In this document: positions 10,725-20,692 of the stretch, piece by piece | How positions within the stretch are numbered: position 1 is the stretch's first letter | Layout of the letters: every line of letters starts with the position of its first letter | Assembly: GCA_934045075.1 (NCBI GenBank) | Contig: OW203738.1 | Coordinates: 8,044,868 to 8,108,867 of the forward strand | Reading direction: 5' to 3' | Source of the DNA: Yponomeuta sedellus | Taxonomy: Eukaryota > Arthropoda > Insecta > Lepidoptera > Yponomeutidae | DNA: 64,000 nt | Program-made: the position numbers and the translations under genes | Notes under the pieces: model-generated | Told to the model about the DNA's origin: nothing | The model's input: only the letters and a program-made list of their open reading frames with translations | Databases searched by the model: none

Positions 10725-10890
10725 CTTCGTACCGCCTAACAGTCGGTTATATAGATTTTTTTTTATTTTTCTCTACGTAAGAACCATCCTCGTACTTCAA
10801 GGACTATTTTAAAAACAGAATTAGCGAAATAGGTTCAGCTGCTCTCGAGATTTGCGCTTACCAACACATTCAGTGATTCATTTTTATATT
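10725..10890 (+). repeat. LINE-like 3' end repeat (family G), copy 1
   Basis: ACTTCGTACCGCCTAACA, GTAAGAACCATCCTCGTACT, GGTTCAGCTGCTCTCGA and the ending ATTTTTATATTATAGA are shared in order with 41472-41660. Confidence 0.65.
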
Positions 10891-10908
10891 ATAGAAAGAT
10901 TAGCAACG

Positions 10909-11103
10909 TGACTTTACAAAACGTAACAATGGTTATGCTCTAATATTTTTAGTTTTAGGCGGCTTGATAACTTCTGATAGTAAGGCCCACCACTGTCTTA
11001 CAATCCTCCACCAACCCGGAATTGGCCCCCGTGGTGGAGTCTTCAGCAAGGAGCAGGAGGAGACTCGAGCCCCAGCAGTGGGGACATACAAGGGTTGATA
11101 TCG
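10909..11103 (+). repeat. chimeric 5S-derived SINE copy
   Basis: The SINE body starts abruptly at GGCGGCTTGATAACTTCTGA (10957) and continues to AAGGGTTGATATCGATG. It is preceded by GTGACTTTACAAAACGTAAC and about 25 more bases that are not part of the normal SINE. The same junction occurs at 63911-64000. An internal portion is altered relative to other copies (11040-11065). Confidence 0.75.
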
Positions 11104-11168
11104 ATGTTTAGTTTATGTCAATGTTTGTATATTTTACATCCTTACCGAAACAAACCGCACATTTCTAG

Positions 11169-11343
11169 TTTTTAAAAACCTATTTAGAGGCTAAAAATTC
11201 CACCCATGCCGGGACTCGAACCCGCGACCTCTGGCTAATCGTGCCAGAGCTATTCCAAATGGGCAAGTACCGGCATCAGCGAAATTTCGAACCTCTTTAC
11301 AATATTCTCTGTATTATTCGGCCTCTAAATAGGTTTTTAAAAA
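11169..11343 (-). repeat. TIR element carrying a tRNA-like sequence, copy 2
   Basis: The cleanest copy for its ends: a 23-bp perfect TIR (11169-11191, beginning TTTTTAAAAACCTATTTAGA; complement at 11321-11343). The tRNA-like part, read on the minus strand, spans about 11203-11267, with B box GGGTTCGAGTCCCGG and anticodon loop ACGATTA. Its D-arm region has lost bases. Total length is 175 bp. Confidence 0.8.
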
Positions 11344-11430
11344 TTGTTCTTAGCACGGGTTAGTGCAACGAAAAGAATATAATTTCTAGTTTTACCCTTG
11401 TGTTTAGCTGGCATTTTTTTTCATTTCAGT
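11344..11430. repeat. flank shared in inverse orientation with 8970-9023
   Basis: CTTAGCACGGGTTAGTGCA and AAAAGAATATAA are the reverse complement of the sequence just left of element copy 1. The two TIR elements thus lie in a larger repeated unit. Confidence 0.55.
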
Positions 11431-11510
11431 GAAAATGAAATGAAAAGGTTTTATTCAAAGTAGCGCAGATACTGCGGCTTAATGAACATTACAAGTCAAA
11501 CTAGGTGTCG
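11431..11510 (-). repeat. family E 3' end, minus strand
   Basis: AAAAGGTTTTATTCAAAGTA and GCGCAGATACTGCGGCTTAA are the complement of the family E end at 5893-5960. Confidence 0.6.
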
Positions 11511-11779
11511 ATTTCAAAATCTGGATCATTTTGGAGAAAAAATGGACAAAAAAGCTCCAAACTTAGTCTTTTCAAATTCCTTAATTACAGAATTAACACA
11601 GATTCTACAAAACTCGTGAATTTTACATGCTTGAATTCCAGACAACATTGTCATCTAAATAATCCTTAATATTATAGTAGCTCTTTTGGCACAAAGTGTA
11701 CTACACTTTACATTTGTGGTTGAAATGAAACGCCACCAGCATTATCAAGGAAGCTGAATTGGAAATATAATAATTTACA

Positions 11780-11965
11780 AATACAATCACTTATCCTGGT
11801 CGCAAACTAGGATACTTTGTGATATAATGACCGGGCAAGGACATTACAAGCAAGGAAATTAAGACTGAGGCCAGAAGTCAAGTAAGGCGCCCTCCATTTA
11901 GAATCGAAGCGGATACCTCAGTTTTGGTAGTCAAACGTGTTGACCGCTGGAATAACTAGACAGAG
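11780..11965 (-). repeat. tRNA-derived SINE (family H), minus strand
   Basis: AATCACTTATCCTGGTCGCA...CTAGGATA at the left and a tRNA-like part at the right (AGAATCGAAGCGGATACC) match 24358-24535. The head is related to the plus-strand SINE at 31119-31345. Confidence 0.55.
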
Positions 11966-12485
11966 CCTTTCTACCTGCATGCATCTTGCTTGATAAGATG
12001 AATTCACTTGCTACGTGTACCCGGTTACGTGTCGAATAACTGAAAATACGAGTATGACCGCAGCTGTTAGTGTTACTCTTCTACTTGATTAATTGAGACA
12101 AAGAACTGTGCGGATATTTGCCGAATATTATACTTTCAAATTAATTAGGCGCTGTGGGGTGCTAAAGAGCCACAAATGGAATACAAATAATAACTTTTTT
12201 TATAATATTTATCTGCTGTTTCTGTAACAATTTACCAGTATACAATAAAGAATATTCTTATCTTATCTGTGATAACTAGTATTTTCTTAAAATAGTCATC
12301 ACCGATATCAAGTTCTATGATTTACTTTTTGAAAAAACCCTATTATGTAGAATATAATAGACATGGTTTTATTCACAAATTAATTTAACACAGTACAATG
12401 ATACTTAAAGCTAAGAAACAACTCGCGATCCAAAATTTTGCAAAAAATAAAAGAACTATGTAAAGCAGTAACAAAACAATGTATG
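11966..12485. other. intergenic, no gene seen
   Basis: AT-rich. 12239-12268 is a solo fragment of the family ending in AATAAAGAATATTCTTATCT (see 24225). Confidence 0.4.
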
Positions 12486-12489
12486 TTCG

Positions 12490-12648
12490 TAATACAGAGA
12501 GTATTGTAAAGAGGTTGGAAATTTAATTGATGCCAGTAGTCGCCCATTGGCTCAGTTGGGAGAGCGCTGGCACATTTAGCCAGAGGTCGTGGGTTCGAGT
12601 CCCGGCATGGGTGGAATTTTAGCCTCTAAATAGGTTTTTAAAAACCTA
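12490..12648 (+). repeat. TIR element carrying a tRNA-like sequence, copy 3
   Basis: The tRNA-like sequence at 12541-12613 keeps the acceptor CGCCCAT/ATGGGTG, D stem, anticodon stem CTGGC/GCCAG (loop ACATTTA) and T loop TTCGAGT. The right terminus (TAGCCTCTAAATAGGTTTTT) is present; the left terminus is missing, so the copy is truncated. Confidence 0.75.
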
Positions 12649-13450
12649 TTATGTAACAAGTTATCATTTTTATTCCATTGGTGGAGTTAACCCCCCAAAG
12701 CGCGTTAAGACTTATTGCGTTATAATCACTTATGTATAAATACTAAAGCTCCTCGCGCACTCCTCACGTGTAACCGCGGCGCATTAAGGCGGGTCTTTAC
12801 AATATGCGTGTGTACCTCATCGAATATTCCCACAGTACGGCGCTTTGCCGCAGTGAGTAGCCGACGAAGTTATCGCCCGCACCTCCTACCGCCATCGCCA
12901 CCGCACCACCACTCAACTTGCTCCTCGTTCACACCCGCAGAGCTTGGTTTACACCTGCGGATCAAAAACGAATTTATCGCACTAACTATTGATATAAAGT
13001 GAGTGATGAGGGAAGGAGCTGTAAAGAAGAAGGGAGTCGTGACTCAGAAACATCAGGGAATGGACGGACGGACATAGCCAGCGTCGAAGATCAGTTTCGC
13101 GTGGCAAGGTTTGGAAGAGAATATGGGTAGCTGACGGCCAACCTCAAAGTTTTTTGCATACGGAATTTTATTTTCCAGAGAACCTAATGGAAATTTTCGC
13201 TCCTTTTTTTAGGAAACGAATTGAAACTTTCCATGTTTTCAGGAAATCGGTATTTTAAACAATAGAAGTGGTAGTACAGTAGCGCTCCGTGCCACAAGAA
13301 AGCTGCAAACCACACTTTCAATTCCGTCTATTTGTTAGAATGTAGGTACTTACTTTAAAGAAAAAATGTATTTCAATAAACTAATTGATAAATCTAATCA
13401 ATAAAATAATAACAATAAAACAATAAACTTACTAGTTTTGTTTAAATGTC
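12649..13450. other. unique intergenic DNA
   Basis: The 95-aa ORF at 12715-13002 has no recognised domain. The GC-richer 12830-12970 could be regulatory or exonic, but no splice evidence was found. Confidence 0.35.
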
Positions 13451-13456
13451 CAGTAA

Positions 13457-13677
13457 GCTTTACGAAGCGCTTGTGGCATAGTGGAACCGAGTGATTGGAA
13501 TCAATCACTTGGATTAAGCAACAACAGGCGCGGTCATGGTGCTGGATGGGTGATCATCCCGTTAATACCTCACGTGGCATTTTTTCCGAGCGATTCCGTC
13601 CTTCGGAAGGCACGTTAAGCCGTTGGTGCATAGATAAGATGTAATGGCAATTGTTAAGCCATGTCAGAGGCCTTATT
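13457..13677 (+). repeat. 5S-derived SINE, 3'-truncated copy
   Basis: The head is intact (GATTAAGCAACAACAGGCGC, GGATGGGTGATCATCCCG). The body breaks off at GTCAGAGGCCTTA, after which AT-rich unrelated sequence begins. Confidence 0.8.
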
Positions 13678-14280
13678 TTATTTTTATTTTATTTATAGCA
13701 TTACACAACAGATAAGTAACATAACATATAAAAATATCACGACCAAAGCTTATAATCTAGTTACATATCCTTTAACGTGTGATGACAGCATGTTAGAATA
13801 TGGACGAGCGCCAAAACACATCAAGCCACACACAACCAAATGCGACCACTCAGCGCAAAGTATCGCAGACACCTTACTCCGAACGTCGCAGCCGAAGATA
13901 ATTATGGCTCGATCTGCTTCTACAGATGGATCCATAAAAGCTCTCCTTACTTAAATAAGTAGGTATTTAATTAAATAAAAAAAAAACTAAGAAAAGTTAA
14001 CAATCTAACTTACAAAATTTTTAGCTTAACTAATTGTGATCTAAAACGACTGAGGTTCACAAAAATATCAAGGGCATCGATATTTTTATTTAATATTTCT
14101 TTGAATGATCGACACATGTGAACTAAAGGTTCGTGTTGTGCCGTTAAGGTTTTTCACAGAGGTGAATTAAATACCTGGTGAGTCTTAGCTTTTCTGGGAG
14201 CACTTATCGGCATATTGAGTTTCACTTGGCTTAGCAAACATGTGTTAAGGGTACCATGAAGTATTTTATGTAGCGTTAGA
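13678..14280. other. intergenic, no gene seen
   Basis: AT-rich; overlapping 97-aa and 61-aa ORFs on opposite strands (13661-13954) show no coding signs. Confidence 0.35.
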
Positions 14281-14345
14281 GTTAGAGCAATTATGGGCGC
14301 CTTGATAACTTCTAACAGTAAGGACCGCCACTGTCTTACAATCCT
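14281..14345 (+). repeat. 5S-derived SINE, left half, split by LINE
   Basis: TTATGGGCGCCTTGATAACT through CACTGTCTTACAATCCT. It resumes at 20693 after the R1-clade LINE. The last 17 bases are the target-site duplication. Confidence 0.85.
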
Positions 14346-14677
14346 TTTTTTTTTTTTTTTTTTCACCCAGGAGAAACCCCAATTACGGGTACCACCGGCT
14401 CGGGGGAGCACAGTGGTTATGTCGGACTCCCCGCCCTAAAAAGGGCGGTATACCGACTAAAACTCCTGGGGTGTTCCTCCGCACCGCAAAGGACGGGGCC
14501 ACGGGGACGCTTGCGCACACTTCCGCGACCCCGTCTGCGGGCGCCCTTTCGGGCACTCTTCCGGGGGGGTGTCCCCCCTACTCCGCTGAAGGCACTCCGG
14601 AACACGCAGAGCGCCTTCCTGCACGGGACCTCTTAGTCGAGCGGCGGGCCCCCCGACCCACCGCCCGAAGGCCCCCG
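14346..14677 (-). other. 3' UTR and poly(A) tail of the R1-clade LINE
   Basis: The A tail appears as an 18-base T run at 14346-14363. The next ~195 bp (CACCCAGGAGAAACCCCAAT...) are nearly identical to the 3' end of the element at 29140-30013. They include a small hairpin (CCGCCCTAAAAAGGGCGG). Such shared 3' ends are what a LINE reverse transcriptase recognises; that role is inferred here. Confidence 0.75.
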
Positions 14678-17600
14678 TTATGGCGGCAGACGGTTGGCAT
14701 ACGCCCGCCGTCTGCGCCCGGTTCTCCGACGGCGGAGAGGGAGCGCAAGAGGATCATCCTCTCGCACCCTCTCCGCCGCCTCCTTCCTCGCCATTACGGC
14801 CTCGCAGAACGCGAGGACCGCCCCCCAGGCCTCCCCGCTGCCGACCATCGCACTGACGATCGCCGGCAGCGAGAGGTCCGCCCCAATAGCCGCGGCCAGT
14901 TCGGCACGCGGCTCCGCCCATGCGGGGCACGCGGCGCGCGTGTGCTGCGCCGTGTCCTCCGCCGCGTCGCAGTGGTGGCACGCCGTCGACGGCTCCCGAC
15001 CCGCCATCCGGCACAGGTACACACCAAAGCATCCATGCCCGGTGAGGACCTGCGCCAGACGGTAGGTCAGGGCGCCGTGCCTGCGTTCGGCCCAGTCCCG
15101 AAGGACGGGCCGAACGGCGGCCACCACCTCGAGGCCGGCGGTAGGTCGCGCCAACCTCTCCCCCCACTTCCGGAACAGATCGTCGCGGGCTCCCTCTCTC
15201 CACCGCGCGATCTGCTCCGGAAGAGGCATCCCGCCGTTGGCGCGAACCTCCGCGCCGCGCCAGTAGACCTCCGCGAGTACCTCGGCTTCGAGGTCCCACG
15301 GAGGGCTACCGGCCAGCACCGTCGCCGCCTCGTACGAGGTGGTGCGGTACGCTCGGGCCAGCCGGGTCGCCATGACCCGCTGCGGGCGCCGCAGGAGGGT
15401 CCGGTTCACGGACCCTAGGGCGTCCACCCATATTGGCGCCCCGTAGAGTGCCATAGAGCGCACCACACCATCGTACAGGCGGCGACAGCTCCCTCCAGGC
15501 CCCCCGATATTTGGGAGCAGCCCCGAGAGCGCTCCGGCCGAGGCCACCAACCTGGAGGCCAAGCGCCGGAAGTGCTCCGTGAACCTCCATCGACCGTCGA
15601 GCACGATGCCCAAATAGCGCATGTGCGGTGCGACGGCGATGGAGGTTCCACCTACCACGATGCTCATTCCTGGAGGCGGCGCGTTCCGAGGGCCGTGGAA
15701 GACCACGGCCTCGGACTTATTGAGCGCCACCTCCAGGCCGAGGCTGCGAATCCTCCGCACGGCATGGGCAACGCCCGCTGTGCCGAGGAGAGCCGCTTCC
15801 CTGTGGGTGCTGCCCTGGGCCGTCACGAGGGTATCGTCGGCGTAACATGTCACGCCGACCCCCCGCAAGTTGGCCCCGCGCAGCACCCAATCGTAGCCGA
15901 TGTTCCACAGGAGCGGTCCCAGGACCGACCCCTGCGGAACACCGCATGACATCGCGATGGCGGACCACTCGTCCCGGGCCGGATACATGATGATCCGGTC
16001 GACGAAGTAGTCCGCCATCACCCTCCTCAAATACCGAGGCACGCCATGGTACCTAAGGGCCTCCTTCACGGTCTCCCAGGGCAAGGTGTTGAAGGCGTTC
16101 GCTATATCAAGCGAAACCGCCAACACCACCCCGCCCCGTGAGACCGCTCCCTCGGCGATGTCTCGCACCCGCGCGACTGCGTCGATTGTCGACCGCCCGC
16201 GACGGAAGCCGAACTGCGCGTCGTTCAAATCGGGGCCCACCGATGTCATATGCTCGACGAGACGTGCAGCGAGCACTCGCTCAAAGAGCTTACCCGCCTC
16301 GTCGAGCAGCACGATGGGCCGATAGCCCGACGGCGATTCGGCCGGGCGGCCGTCCTTCCGCAGAAGGACGAGCCTGCCCGTCTTCCAGGGTCGCGGAAAT
16401 CGACCCTCGACGAGGCACGCGGAAAACAAGGCTATCGCCAGGTCTCCCAACTGCGTCATTGCCAGTACCATGGCGCGTCCCGGCACACCATCTGGGCCCG
16501 GGGCGGTGTTCTTCGACCGAAGCTTCAGAATCGCCGCCCCGAGCTCTGCCGCCGTGACCGGCGGCACTTCCTCCGGCTCTGCTTCCGCAGAGGGAGGCAA
16601 CGGTGCCATTTGCGGAGGGTTAAACTCCGCCCTCTGCGGAAACAGTGTCGAAGTGACTCTGGCGACGAAGTCTGGCTCGAGACTCCTGGTCAGTGGGGGA
16701 GCCCAGGGGCGAAGCTTCCGCCTGACCACCTTATAGGGGCGCCCCCACGGATCCGCGTTCAGAGTCTCGAGCCACTCCTCCCAAGCCACCGCCTTCGCCT
16801 GGGCGATGGCGGCCTGTAGCCTCTTGCAGGCGGCCCTGTATGTGGCATACAGGGTGTCCTGCGCGGCCTGATCCCGGGCTCTCCTCCTTCTGCACCGGGT
16901 GTATTGGCGGCGCGCCGCCACACACTCTCGACGCAGATTGCCAATCTCGTCACGCCACCAATACACCCGGCGACTCGGCGAAGCCGCCGGCTTTGCCCTC
17001 GGCATAGCCGCGTCGCAAATGCGGCTAAGGGCACCGACGAGCCGCTCCGCTCCGCCGTCCACATCTGACCCGGGATCAGGCCCAGCCACCCAGGCCTCCA
17101 CCAGGGCCGCCTCCCTGGCGACCTCAGGGTCCAGCCGCCTCAGCTGCCAGCGCGGACCCCCACCAACCGGGGATCGGCGATCCATAGCCGGAGCGTCAGG
17201 CAGTGCGGAGACATCAAACCGTATATAACGATGGTCCGAAAGTGTCTCCACATCCTCCCTGACGCACCAGCCTGTCACTCGGTGGGCGAGGGCGGGGCTC
17301 GCGAACGTGATGTCTACGATTGACCCGCCCTGTTGCCGCACGCAAGTCTCCACCGATCCCCTGTTGAGGAGGACCAACCCCATGGACACTGCCCAATCTT
17401 CTAGCTCCTCCCCCCGTGCATCTGTCGCTGGGGATCCCCACGCCGTTGACTTGGCGTTGAAATCCCCCGCAACTAGCACGGGGTTGGGGTGTGCTTGTCC
17501 CATCAGAGCCCCGACTTCCACGAGCATTTGCTCGAAGTCAGCGAGGCTTCTGCTGGGCGGAAAGTACACCCCAATAACTGCAACGCCGCCCGTAACGGCT

Positions 17601-17833
17601 AACACGCATCCCTTGCCCTTCGCAATGACGTCGAAGGGACGGGAGCTCGCCGCCGGACGAGCGACGATGGCCACCAAGTCCTCCCGGTCCGACACCCAGT
17701 TGTCCCGGGCGGGAACCAGGTAGGGCTCAGAGACCACGGCTACTTGAATCAACCACTCTGCCATGCTCTGGACCAACAGGTCCTGAGCTCTGGCACAGTG
17801 GTTGATATTCGCCTGCAGATATGGAACAGCCAT
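14678..17833 (-). CDS. ORF2 of R1-clade LINE: endonuclease and reverse transcriptase (1051 aa)
   Basis: The enzyme nicks target DNA and copies element RNA onto it. Residues 1-~210 form an APE-type endonuclease: Q7..N9, E36 in SEPY, D124/N126 in GDFN, D174 in VDITF and D200/H201 in LSDH are all present. A linker rich in Arg follows. The reverse transcriptase (about 440-720) shows GYRPIVLLD, QFGFRRGRST, SLDIANAFNTLPW, CGVPQGSVLGPLLWN and the catalytic YADD at residues 664-667. The C-terminal zinc motif is C952-X2-C955-X8-H964-X4-C969. The start codon lies 3 nt after the ORF1 stop, in the same frame, with the sequence TAG TAG ATG. No internal stop or frameshift is seen. The 1,051-aa length fits R1-clade ORF2 proteins. 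Confidence 0.93.
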   Translation of the reverse strand: MAVPYLQANINHCARAQDLLVQSMAEWLIQVAVVSEPYLVPARDNWVSDREDLVAIVARPAASSRPFDVIAKGKGCVLAVTGGVAVIGVYFPPSRSLADFEQMLVEVGALMGQAHPNPVLVAGDFNAKSTAWGSPATDARGEELEDWAVSMGLVLLNRGSVETCVRQQGGSIVDITFASPALAHRVTGWCVREDVETLSDHRYIRFDVSALPDAPAMDRRSPVGGGPRWQLRRLDPEVAREAALVEAWVAGPDPGSDVDGGAERLVGALSRICDAAMPRAKPAASPSRRVYWWRDEIGNLRRECVAARRQYTRCRRRRARDQAAQDTLYATYRAACKRLQAAIAQAKAVAWEEWLETLNADPWGRPYKVVRRKLRPWAPPLTRSLEPDFVARVTSTLFPQRAEFNPPQMAPLPPSAEAEPEEVPPVTAAELGAAILKLRSKNTAPGPDGVPGRAMVLAMTQLGDLAIALFSACLVEGRFPRPWKTGRLVLLRKDGRPAESPSGYRPIVLLDEAGKLFERVLAARLVEHMTSVGPDLNDAQFGFRRGRSTIDAVARVRDIAEGAVSRGGVVLAVSLDIANAFNTLPWETVKEALRYHGVPRYLRRVMADYFVDRIIMYPARDEWSAIAMSCGVPQGSVLGPLLWNIGYDWVLRGANLRGVGVTCYADDTLVTAQGSTHREAALLGTAGVAHAVRRIRSLGLEVALNKSEAVVFHGPRNAPPPGMSIVVGGTSIAVAPHMRYLGIVLDGRWRFTEHFRRLASRLVASAGALSGLLPNIGGPGGSCRRLYDGVVRSMALYGAPIWVDALGSVNRTLLRRPQRVMATRLARAYRTTSYEAATVLAGSPPWDLEAEVLAEVYWRGAEVRANGGMPLPEQIARWREGARDDLFRKWGERLARPTAGLEVVAAVRPVLRDWAERRHGALTYRLAQVLTGHGCFGVYLCRMAGREPSTACHHCDAAEDTAQHTRAACPAWAEPRAELAAAIGADLSLPAIVSAMVGSGEAWGAVLAFCEAVMARKEAAERVREDDPLALPLRRRRTGRRRRAYANRLPP

Positions 17834-17836
17834 CTA

Positions 17837-20212
17837 CTACGCAGCGTCCATGGAATCCTCTTGTTGCGGCGCTGGCCGCCGAGAAGGCTGCGAGGGGACC
17901 CTCAGGCCATCGCCGCGCTTCCGCCCCCCTCTTTTACGACCCCGCTTCTTGGGGAGCGAGGATGGACACGCCTTGCTCCCCAAGGGGTGGTCCGCCGGTG
18001 TAATACCGGCCGCAGCGCACAGGATGCAGTGCGGCTCGGTGGCGGCGCATTGGGCCGCTTTGTGCCCCGGCTTCCCGCAGCGGAAACATAACCCGCTGCG
18101 GTCTGTGCCGGGGCACTTGGCTCCCACGTGCCCGTGCTCCAGGCACCGGAAGCACCTCATGGGTCGGGCCTCGAGCAGTTTCACCTGCACCGAGGTCCAG
18201 CCCACGAGGAGGCGACCCCCACCTAGCACCTTCTTGGCGGCCGCGACGGGGCAGCTCAGCCACAAGGAGCCCATCCCGGATGGGCCCCGACTGATTTCCC
18301 CGGACCTAATTGCGTCCGGGGTACAGCCTCCGGTTTTCGCCACCGCCGCGACCGCCTCCGCCTTGGACGTCGAGTCGTCCAGACCGACGATGCGCAACTC
18401 CGCGCACTTCGTCGGCCTGGAGACCCGAACGTCTTCCTCCCTGAGGGCCTCCCTGAGTTTGGCGGCCAGGGAGTCTGCTTTGTCCGCACTGGTGGTACCC
18501 GGCACCTCCAAAATGCGGGCACCAGTGGCCCCAGTGCGGAATCTGAGACCCTCGATTCCCAGGGCCGTCAGGTCCACCCGCGCCCTCGCCTCAGCCAGCA
18601 CCGAGGCGTATGTCACCCCCCGCTCTCCAGCACTCGGTTGCAACGTCAGCACGACGGCTGACGAGCGAGGGGGACGCAGCCTGGGCACCGCGGGCGCAGC
18701 CTTCGGCGTAGGAGCTGGCACTGACAGCGGCACCGTAGCGCCCTTCTTTCTTCTTCGGCCGCGCCGAGCCACCACGTTCCACGGCTCCTCCATGGTTTGT
18801 GGCGGCGGCGGCAGCGGACGCGGCTCCCTGGAGGCCGCCCCCGGCGCCGGCCTCGGCGTGCCCCCTACGGCAGGCCTAGGGGCCACGGGTGGCCCACGCT
18901 GGTAAGGCCCAGCCTTTTGGGCATTTCCCTGCCCCCCACCAGAGGCAGCGGGGCGATTAGGAGGGGGGGGCGGGGCCCGCACCGGCGTCGCGACCTCGGT
19001 CGAGGTCCGGCTCGCCCTCCTGTCCGCGGCGAGGGGCGGTCGCAAACGGGGCTCCGGAGGGAGCCGGCCCTCGATCGAGGCGAGGCGAGCATTTAGCATC
19101 GCCCCAAATTGCGACACCAGGCTGCGCCCGAGAGCCTCCTCCCTCGAGGGAGACCTCGCGCCCGTTTCCGGGCCGTTGACAGGGACCGGGCCCACTGTCT
19201 GCCGGGGCCTCCGGAGCTCCGCCCGCAGCTCGGTGAGCTCCTTTCGGAGCTCCTCTACCTCCTTCTGGAGGCGGGCGTTACTCGCCTGCAGCACCTTCGT
19301 TTCCTCGGAGGCGGTCCGGCTATAAAAAGCCTCCGCCGCCTCCCGGATCGATGCCGCAGCGTCGTTGAGGCGCCTCTGGAATGTGCCCTTTAGGTTCTTC
19401 GAACCTTTGGACACTGATTCCACCATGTCCACGCTGCTTCTGACCTGAAGCATCAGGTCAGAAGCGGTCCTGTCAGCGTGGACAGGCTGAGACGCCCCCG
19501 AATCGGAGACCCGCTCAGCTCCGAAATTTCGCTCGCGGACCTTCCGGAGCTCCGCGTCCAGCTGCTCGAGCTTTTGCTCGGCTCTCTCCTCCGCCGCTTC
19601 CCTCTGGCCCTTCACAAAGTCGCTCCTCGCCTTTGCTGCACCAACGAAACGCAACGTAGCAGAGGACCGTCCCTGGGACAGCCGCGGCTCCTTGGCAGCG
19701 ACCTTGGGAGGATGCTCTTCCTCTCCGGACCCCGAGTCAGAGCCGAGAACCAGGCTCTCGGGCCTCCTCTTCCTCCAAACTCGCCCGTCAAGAGTGGAGA
19801 CACTGGCGGAATCCATCGCCTCCACGCTCGCCGTCGAGCTCTTACGGGAGCCAGCTTGGCTCCCCTCCGCGCGCAGATCGGCGTCCGTGAGGCGCGCCAG
19901 GTCTGCCATCGATCGGGACCGGGTGGAGCGGTAAACGCCCCCCACCCCCGACACGATGGGGCTTCGCGGACGTAAGTCCGCATGGTCTGCCACGACCTTG
20001 CCGCTTCCAACGCCACTTGTGGCGCCAGGAGCGGCAAAACTACCCGTGGCAGTGTTGAGCTCACTTGAGGCGCCCGGCCTCAAGGAGAGAGAGTCGTGGT
20101 TGCCCCCCCCAGAATACGAGGGGCAGCCCGACGCCAAAGTGGCGCCGGGGAGGGATTCTCCTGCTGAGCAGGTACCCTCCTGGGGTAATAACTTTTTACA
20201 CACTGACTTCAT
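17837..20212 (-). CDS. ORF1 of R1-clade LINE: Gag-like RNA-binding protein (791 aa)
   Basis: The nucleic-acid-binding partner of ORF2, expected to coat element RNA. The N-terminal half is Ser/Pro/Arg-rich. Two charged heptad-like stretches (around 205-240, and 320-350 with LQKEVEELRKELTELRAEL) suggest coiled coils. A Pro-rich middle follows (about 400-500). Near the C-terminus are zinc knuckles CFRCLEHGHVGAKC and CFRCGKPGHKAAQC (both CX2CX4HX4C) and a third, irregular one starting at CILC. Three knuckles are typical of R1-clade ORF1. The first ATG, preceded by AAAAAAT, was taken as the start; a downstream start cannot be excluded. The stop is followed by a second in-frame TAG and then the ORF2 ATG. 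Confidence 0.9.
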   Translation of the reverse strand: MKSVCKKLLPQEGTCSAGESLPGATLASGCPSYSGGGNHDSLSLRPGASSELNTATGSFAAPGATSGVGSGKVVADHADLRPRSPIVSGVGGVYRSTRSRSMADLARLTDADLRAEGSQAGSRKSSTASVEAMDSASVSTLDGRVWRKRRPESLVLGSDSGSGEEEHPPKVAAKEPRLSQGRSSATLRFVGAAKARSDFVKGQREAAEERAEQKLEQLDAELRKVRERNFGAERVSDSGASQPVHADRTASDLMLQVRSSVDMVESVSKGSKNLKGTFQRRLNDAAASIREAAEAFYSRTASEETKVLQASNARLQKEVEELRKELTELRAELRRPRQTVGPVPVNGPETGARSPSREEALGRSLVSQFGAMLNARLASIEGRLPPEPRLRPPLAADRRASRTSTEVATPVRAPPPPPNRPAASGGGQGNAQKAGPYQRGPPVAPRPAVGGTPRPAPGAASREPRPLPPPPQTMEEPWNVVARRGRRRKKGATVPLSVPAPTPKAAPAVPRLRPPRSSAVVLTLQPSAGERGVTYASVLAEARARVDLTALGIEGLRFRTGATGARILEVPGTTSADKADSLAAKLREALREEDVRVSRPTKCAELRIVGLDDSTSKAEAVAAVAKTGGCTPDAIRSGEISRGPSGMGSLWLSCPVAAAKKVLGGGRLLVGWTSVQVKLLEARPMRCFRCLEHGHVGAKCPGTDRSGLCFRCGKPGHKAAQCAATEPHCILCAAAGITPADHPLGSKACPSSLPKKRGRKRGGRKRGDGLRVPSQPSRRPAPQQEDSMDAA

Positions 20213-20692
20213 ATTTTTTGTGGGAGGTTACACACGCCGCTTTCCCAACACGACGCGGGTGCTATTTTTGGGGCTAGAACCCAGGGCCAGCACTAAGCCT
20301 GCAGGTTTGGCCGCTAGTGGCTGATGACCTCCCCAGCCGCTCTTGCGAGCACCCCGACGCCACGTGCCCCAGCGCCGAGGATTGAGGTTTTTTATAGAGG
20401 TTGTCTCCTCGCAGCCCGAAAGCCCCCGGTCCCACTCAGTGTGGGTCTCCGGGTTTGCCGACGGTGGCCGAAGCCTGCCCGGTAGCTGCGCAAGCGCACA
20501 TACCGGGCCCGCCGCCAAGTGCGAAGCCCAAATTGGGCCCCGCCGGAAATCCAGCAGCAAATTGCCACTGGATGTCCCCCCACCTGGTTTTGGTCCGCGC
20601 CGGCCGAAGCCGGTACCCCCCATATCTGGAGGGCGTTCCCCTATCCGCCACCTGGGGACGCGTCCGATGGGAGACCAGAAACTCCACACGGA
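20213..20692 (-). other. 5' UTR of the R1-clade LINE
   Basis: 480 bp from the element 5' end (TCCGTGTGGAGTTTCTGG on the minus strand) to the ORF1 start. It is GC-rich and non-coding, and probably contains an internal promoter as in other non-LTR elements; no promoter motif is asserted. Many overlapping short ORFs on both strands are composition artefacts. Confidence 0.7.

Noticed and set aside
14471..15418. 315-aa plus-strand ORF antisense to the LINE ORF2 end, and 367-aa plus ORF at 17802-18905
   Set aside because: Shadow frames on the opposite strand of GC-rich coding DNA; Arg/Pro/Gly-rich with no domains, while the minus frames show complete RT and Gag signatures.
14346..20692. Telomere-specific TRAS/SART or rDNA-specific R1 element
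   Set aside because: Flanks are a SINE body with a non-telomeric, non-rDNA target duplication.
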